NCBI GenBank assembly: GCA_046293135.1
Contig: JBKBPR010000001.1
Span: 541,303-605,302 of the forward strand
DNA length: 64,000 nucleotides
Direction: 5' to 3'
From: UBA2638 sp046293135
GTDB taxonomy: Bacteria; Pseudomonadota; Alphaproteobacteria; Micavibrionales; Micavibrionaceae
Shown here: in pieces, positions 60,630-64,000 of the stretch
How positions within the stretch are numbered: position 1 is the stretch's first letter
Layout: the number at the start of each line of letters is the position of its first letter
The notes under the pieces: generated by a model
What the model was told of the DNA's origin: nothing
Seen by the model: the letters and a program-made list of their open reading frames with translations, nothing else
Database searches by the model: none
Program-made: the position numbers and the translations under genes

Positions 60630-61378
60630 CAGATCACCTTCGCTTCGTTTTTGAGTTTATCAACCAGCGCTTCAACGCTTTCGACCTTGATTCCCCCTTG
60701 ACGTTTCGGCGGGTCGGTCACCTTGACGATTTCAAGCCGTGTGCTGAGGTCTAGCCCCAATTCCTCTGGCGTGTGAACGGCCAAAGGCTTTTGCTTGGCC
60801 TTCATAATGTCGGGCAGCTTGGCATAGCGCGGCTCATTGAGGCGCAGATCCGTGGTGATAATGCCGGGCAGGTCGATTTCGAGCGTTTCCAGCCCGCCGT
60901 CAATCTCACGCGTGACGCTGGCGTTTGCGCCGTTAAGGTCGACCTTGGAGGCAAAGGTTGCTTGTGGCCAACCGAGTAGCGCGGCCAGCATTTGCCCTGT
61001 CTGGTTAAAATCGCCGTCAATGGCTTGTTTGCCCATGATAATCAGGTTTGGCTGCTCTTGATCGGTTATGGCTTTGAGGGCTTTGGCAATGCCCAAAGGC
61101 TCCGTCCGTGCATCGGTTTTTATCAATATGCCGCGATCCGCGCCAATCGCCATGGCTGTGCGGATTTGCTCCTGCGCCTTTTCGGGGCCGATACTGACCA
61201 CGACAATCTCACTGGCTTTACCGGATTCTTTAAGGCGCACCGCCTCTTCAATGGCGATTTCATCAAACGGATTAACCGACATTTTGGCGTTGGCAATATC
61301 GACATCGCTTTGATCGGATTTGGCGCGGACTTTGACGTTGTAATCAACAACACGCTTGATAGGAACCAGTATTTTCAA
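60629..61378 (-). CDS. etfB: Electron transfer flavoprotein beta subunit
   Basis: 249 residues. MKILVPIKRVVDYNVKVRAK start, NPFDEIAIEEAVRLKE, and the ETF-beta signature region GQMLAALLGWPQATFASKV with VTREIDGGLETLEIDLP. Partner of EtfA; one unit. Confidence 0.97.
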   Translation of the reverse strand: MKILVPIKRVVDYNVKVRAKSDQSDVDIANAKMSVNPFDEIAIEEAVRLKESGKASEIVVVSIGPEKAQEQIRTAMAIGADRGILIKTDARTEPLGIAKALKAITDQEQPNLIIMGKQAIDGDFNQTGQMLAALLGWPQATFASKVDLNGANASVTREIDGGLETLEIDLPGIITTDLRLNEPRYAKLPDIMKAKQKPLAVHTPEELGLDLSTRLEIVKVTDPPKRQGGIKVESVEALVDKLKNEAKVI

Positions 61379-61435
61379 TGCTCTCTCCCCTTTTGAATAT
61401 TGGGTATTTTATTGATTTTATGCGGCGACCGAGAA

Positions 61436-61633
61436 TCAGCCTTGTGAGCTAAAGTATGCCAAAGCGAGGAGGGCAAGGGCAAGCCCTTGAAACATCACGC
61501 GGGCTTGCATCAGCTTGTTGCCGTATTGTTTGTTGAATTCGCCGCCCTTGGCCATTGAGAATAACCCGACGCCCAAAGCGCCCAAAACGGCGATACAGGC
61601 CAAAACCATTGCGATGATTGAAAAACTTGTCAT
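61436..61633 (-). CDS. HIG1-domain twin-transmembrane protein
   Basis: 65 residues. Two membrane segments (IIAMVLACIAVLGALGVGLF and MFQGLALALLALAYF) joined by the family loop GGEFNKQYGNKLMQARV. HIG1 proteins associate with respiratory oxidases. 57 bp before etfB, same strand. Confidence 0.85.
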   Translation of the reverse strand: MTSFSIIAMVLACIAVLGALGVGLFSMAKGGEFNKQYGNKLMQARVMFQGLALALLALAYFSSQG

Positions 61634-61696
61634 GATGTTAAATTAGCCTCTATTTTTTGTTTGGCAATGATATTTTCACTATATTTTTCAAACCTA

Positions 61697-62422
61697 TTAC
61701 ACTTTTTTGGCGGTGAGGAAATAATTGACCGCCAGATCATTCTCGCTGAGCTTAAATTCATCATTGAGCGGGCTATACACCAAGCCCTTTGTTCTGGTGG
61801 GCGCGAGGCCTGATATTCTGCAGCTTTTCGCGATTTCCGAAGGTTTTACAAATTTTTTCCACTGATGCGTTCCGGCGGGAACCCAGCGCAGCAGGTATTC
61901 CGCGGCAACAATCCCCAGCGCAAAGGATTTGGGTGTTCTGTTCAATGTGGAAAAGATGGCCAAGCCATTGGGTTTGCAGAGCTTTGCACAGAGCTGCACA
62001 AATTCATGTCTATCCACAACATGCTCGATAACCTCCAAGGCGAGGACAACATCAAATTGCTGATTTAGCGATTCCGCCGCGCCGTTGATATAGGTGATAT
62101 TCAGATTTTGTTCTTGTGCGTGGGCTTGGGCGACCTCAATGGCGATAGGGTCGGCATCAATCCCCGTAATCTTGGCGTTTAGTCTTGCCAGTGGCTCACA
62201 AACAAGGCCGCCGCCGCAGCCGATATCAAGAATGGACAACCCGCCAAAGGGCTTGAGCGTTGAACCGTCCAGCCCGAAATGGGCGCAGATTTCATTGCGA
62301 ATATAGCCCATACGGATGGGGTTGAGCTTGTGCAACGGCTTGAAGGGGCCATTTACATCCCACCAATGCGCTGCATCTTTTGAAAAAGCTTGAATTTCTT
62401 TTTGATCAACAGTATTGCTCAT
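61697..62422 (-). CDS. ubiG: Ubiquinone O-methyltransferase UbiG
   Basis: 241 residues. Carries out both O-methylations in ubiquinone synthesis. WWDVNGPFKPLHKLNPIRM near the start, SAM-binding LDIGCGGGLVCEPLARL, and EVIEHVVDRHEFV with TPKSFALGIVAAEYLLRWVP. Divergent from lysC by 47 bp. Confidence 0.96.
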   Translation of the reverse strand: MSNTVDQKEIQAFSKDAAHWWDVNGPFKPLHKLNPIRMGYIRNEICAHFGLDGSTLKPFGGLSILDIGCGGGLVCEPLARLNAKITGIDADPIAIEVAQAHAQEQNLNITYINGAAESLNQQFDVVLALEVIEHVVDRHEFVQLCAKLCKPNGLAIFSTLNRTPKSFALGIVAAEYLLRWVPAGTHQWKKFVKPSEIAKSCRISGLAPTRTKGLVYSPLNDEFKLSENDLAVNYFLTAKKV

Positions 62423-62469
62423 AGTCTATTTAAATACTGTTCCTTGATACGAAAGTCGAGTTGTAATTC

Positions 62470-63702
62470 ATGGCCTTGATTGTGGCGAAATTTGGCGGGA
62501 CGTCCGTTGCGGATGTCGAGCGGATTGAAAAAGCGGCGGCGAAGGTTGCCCGCGAAGTTCAGGCCGGTCACAAGGTTGTTGTTGTTGTCTCGGCGATGTC
62601 TGGCGTGACCAACAAGCTGGTTGATTATTGCACCTCCGTGAACCCGATGTATGATGTGCGGGAATATGATGTTGTGGTCTCCAGCGGGGAGCAGGTTACA
62701 GCGGGTTTGATGGCGCTGGCTCTGCAAAAGCATGGTGTTGTGGCGCGGTCTTGGCTGGGCTGGCAAATCCCGTTCAGAACGGACGGTACACACGGCAAGG
62801 CGCGGATTACCGATATCGACACGAATAAGATTATGGAGCGCCTGAACAAGGGCGAGGTCGCTGTTGTTCCCGGCTTTCAGGGCGTGTCGGAGCAAAACCG
62901 CATCACAACATTGGGGCGCGGCGGTTCTGATACCTCTGCAGTGGCGATGGCGGCGGCGCTGAAGGCTGATCGCTGCGATATCTATACCGATGTTGACGGG
63001 GTTTACACAACCGATCCGCGCATCGTGCCGAACGCCAAGAAAATCAAATTGATTGCCTATGAGGAAATGCTGGAGCTGGCCTCACTCGGCGCGAAGGTCT
63101 TGCAAACGCGCTCGGTCGAGATTGCTTATAAAATGGATGTCAATTTGCAGGTTCTATCCAGCTTTGAGGATCATATCGGCAGCGATCTGCCCGGAACACT
63201 AGTCACAGAAGAGGAAAATATCGTGGAACAAGAACTTGTCACCGGAATAGCCTTTACGCGGGATGAAGCCAAGGTTACAGCGCTTAAAGTGCCTGATATA
63301 CCGGGGGTTGCGGCAAAGCTGTTCAGACCGCTGGCCGATGCAGCGATCAATGTTGATATGATCGTGCAGAATATTTCTGCAGACGGTAAAACAACGGATA
63401 TGACATTCACCATTCCACGCGGTGATATTCAACGTGCTTTGGATGTTATCAAATCCAGCGGTCATTTTGACGATGTTGAATTCACAACGGCGACCAATGT
63501 GTCGAAAATTTCCGTTGTCGGGATCGGAATGCGCTCGCATGCCGGTGTGGCCAATACAATGTTCGAGACACTGGCCGATAAAGGGATCAATATTCAGGTT
63601 ATCTCGACATCCGAGATCAAGGTCAGTGTTCTGATTTCCGAGGATTATACAGAGCTAGCCGTACGTTCCTTGCATGCGGCTTATGGTCTGGATGAAGAAT
63701 AA
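62470..63702 (+). CDS. lysC: Aspartate kinase
   Basis: 410 residues. First step of the aspartate family of amino acids. Kinase domain KFGGTSVADVERIEKAAAKV, GRGGSDTSAVAMAAALKADR and TDVDGVYTTDPRIV; two ACT domains at the C-terminus (DIPGVAAKLFRPLADAAINV; GVANTMFETLADKGINIQVI) give feedback control, most likely by lysine and threonine. Confidence 0.97.
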   Translation: MALIVAKFGGTSVADVERIEKAAAKVAREVQAGHKVVVVVSAMSGVTNKLVDYCTSVNPMYDVREYDVVVSSGEQVTAGLMALALQKHGVVARSWLGWQIPFRTDGTHGKARITDIDTNKIMERLNKGEVAVVPGFQGVSEQNRITTLGRGGSDTSAVAMAAALKADRCDIYTDVDGVYTTDPRIVPNAKKIKLIAYEEMLELASLGAKVLQTRSVEIAYKMDVNLQVLSSFEDHIGSDLPGTLVTEEENIVEQELVTGIAFTRDEAKVTALKVPDIPGVAAKLFRPLADAAINVDMIVQNISADGKTTDMTFTIPRGDIQRALDVIKSSGHFDDVEFTTATNVSKISVVGIGMRSHAGVANTMFETLADKGINIQVISTSEIKVSVLISEDYTELAVRSLHAAYGLDEE

Positions 63703-63777
63703 AGGGCAAGCTCTTTTCTTTCTTGAATAAATTACCCTCTGGCCAAAACCCTATAAATCCAATATAAATGGAATATT

Positions 63778-64000
63778 ATGGTTGATGCGCCCGAAAAATC
63801 AGCAGCAGAATTTCATACGGATATGCCGGTGGGAGAAATCCTGCGGCGTGGCCGTGAGCATTACGGTCAGTCCCTGGAGGATGTCGAGCGCAATTTGCGG
63901 ATTCGCGCCATACAGCTTCACGCGCTGGAAACGGGCAATATTGAACAACTCCCTGGCAAGGCCTATGCGCTTGGCTTCGTGCGCTCATATTCCGAATATT
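63778..64000 (+). CDS. RodZ-like helix-turn-helix protein (5' part only)
   Basis: The first 74 codons lie in the window; the gene runs off the right edge. MVDAPEKSAAEFHTDMPVGE then ILRRGREHYGQSLEDVERNL and the motif LPGKAYALGFVRSYSEY, the HTH_25 domain of RodZ, which ties MreB to the envelope. The membrane span and periplasmic part are out of view, so an HTH_25 protein of other function remains possible. Confidence 0.85.
   Translation, partial: MVDAPEKSAAEFHTDMPVGEILRRGREHYGQSLEDVERNLRIRAIQLHALETGNIEQLPGKAYALGFVRSYSEY

Overview
The window looks like a chromosomal segment of an alphaproteobacterium of roughly 50% GC. The main supports are CobS/CobT next to a J-domain protein, a TIGR02302/DUF4175 protein, a DUF2125 domain, a zinc-ribbon/DUF3426 protein, an RHH_4 ribbon-helix-helix protein and the dnaG-rpoD pair. 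A Micavibrio-like lineage is my best guess for the taxon, but that is an inference from general appearance. Most of the window is dense housekeeping sequence with many 1-31 bp overlaps between co-directional genes.

Layout. 1-6.2 kb: greA (5' end only), carB, a beta-carbonic anhydrase and carA on the minus strand, diverging from yqeY. 6.5-11.4 kb: dnaG, rpoD, two small unknown genes and a CAT-anticodon tRNA. 11.4-18.2 kb: an integrated element of about 6.8 kb using the tRNA 3' end as attachment site. It carries a P4-type integrase, an unknown gene, an AlpA/excisionase-like HTH protein, a small basic protein, a primase-helicase and a TerS-like protein. This is the core gene set of a phage satellite (PICI-like). 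18.3-20.7 kb: three tandem secreted Lcl_C/DUF1566 proteins whose 3' ends behave like the variable regions of a diversity-generating retroelement (DGR). 20.9-28.4 kb: two unknown genes, hisS, cobT-cobS-dnaJ-like, bolA and an RHH protein. 28.4-29.0 kb: dispersed repeats. 29-46.8 kb: accA, xerD, a two-gene membrane/secreted unit, aroK-aroB-corC, a hydrolase/oxidoreductase/AKR operon, secA, a parvulin isomerase, a Nudix hydrolase, a methyltransferase, metA and tyrA. 46.8-47.9 kb: a 1.1 kb gene-free stretch built of dispersed hairpin repeats. 47.9-64 kb: an ftsE-ftsX operon that ends in a PlsC-DUF2125 fusion, zinc-ribbon protein, DUF4175-lysA-lptM, pentapeptide protein, etfBA, HIG1 protein, ubiG, lysC and a truncated rodZ-like gene.

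How the genes work together. carA, carB and the carbonic anhydrase form one unit in which the anhydrase can supply bicarbonate to carbamoyl-phosphate synthetase. lysC, metA, tyrA, aroK, aroB and lysA belong to aspartate-family and aromatic amino-acid synthesis. ftsE/ftsX, lptM, rodZ, plsC and secA concern the envelope. The most unusual parts are: (1) the DGR-like tandem array, where the 125 bp ends keep nearly identical framework codons while selected codons change at positions 1 and 2; (2) the satellite-like island; (3) 9-bp iteron-like repeats at both ends of the island primase gene in inverted orientation, with a different 9-bp iterated repeat (GTGGGGCGA) found twice elsewhere between genes; (4) a 30% GC patch inside hisS.

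No reverse transcriptase, rRNA or CRISPR array was seen in the window.
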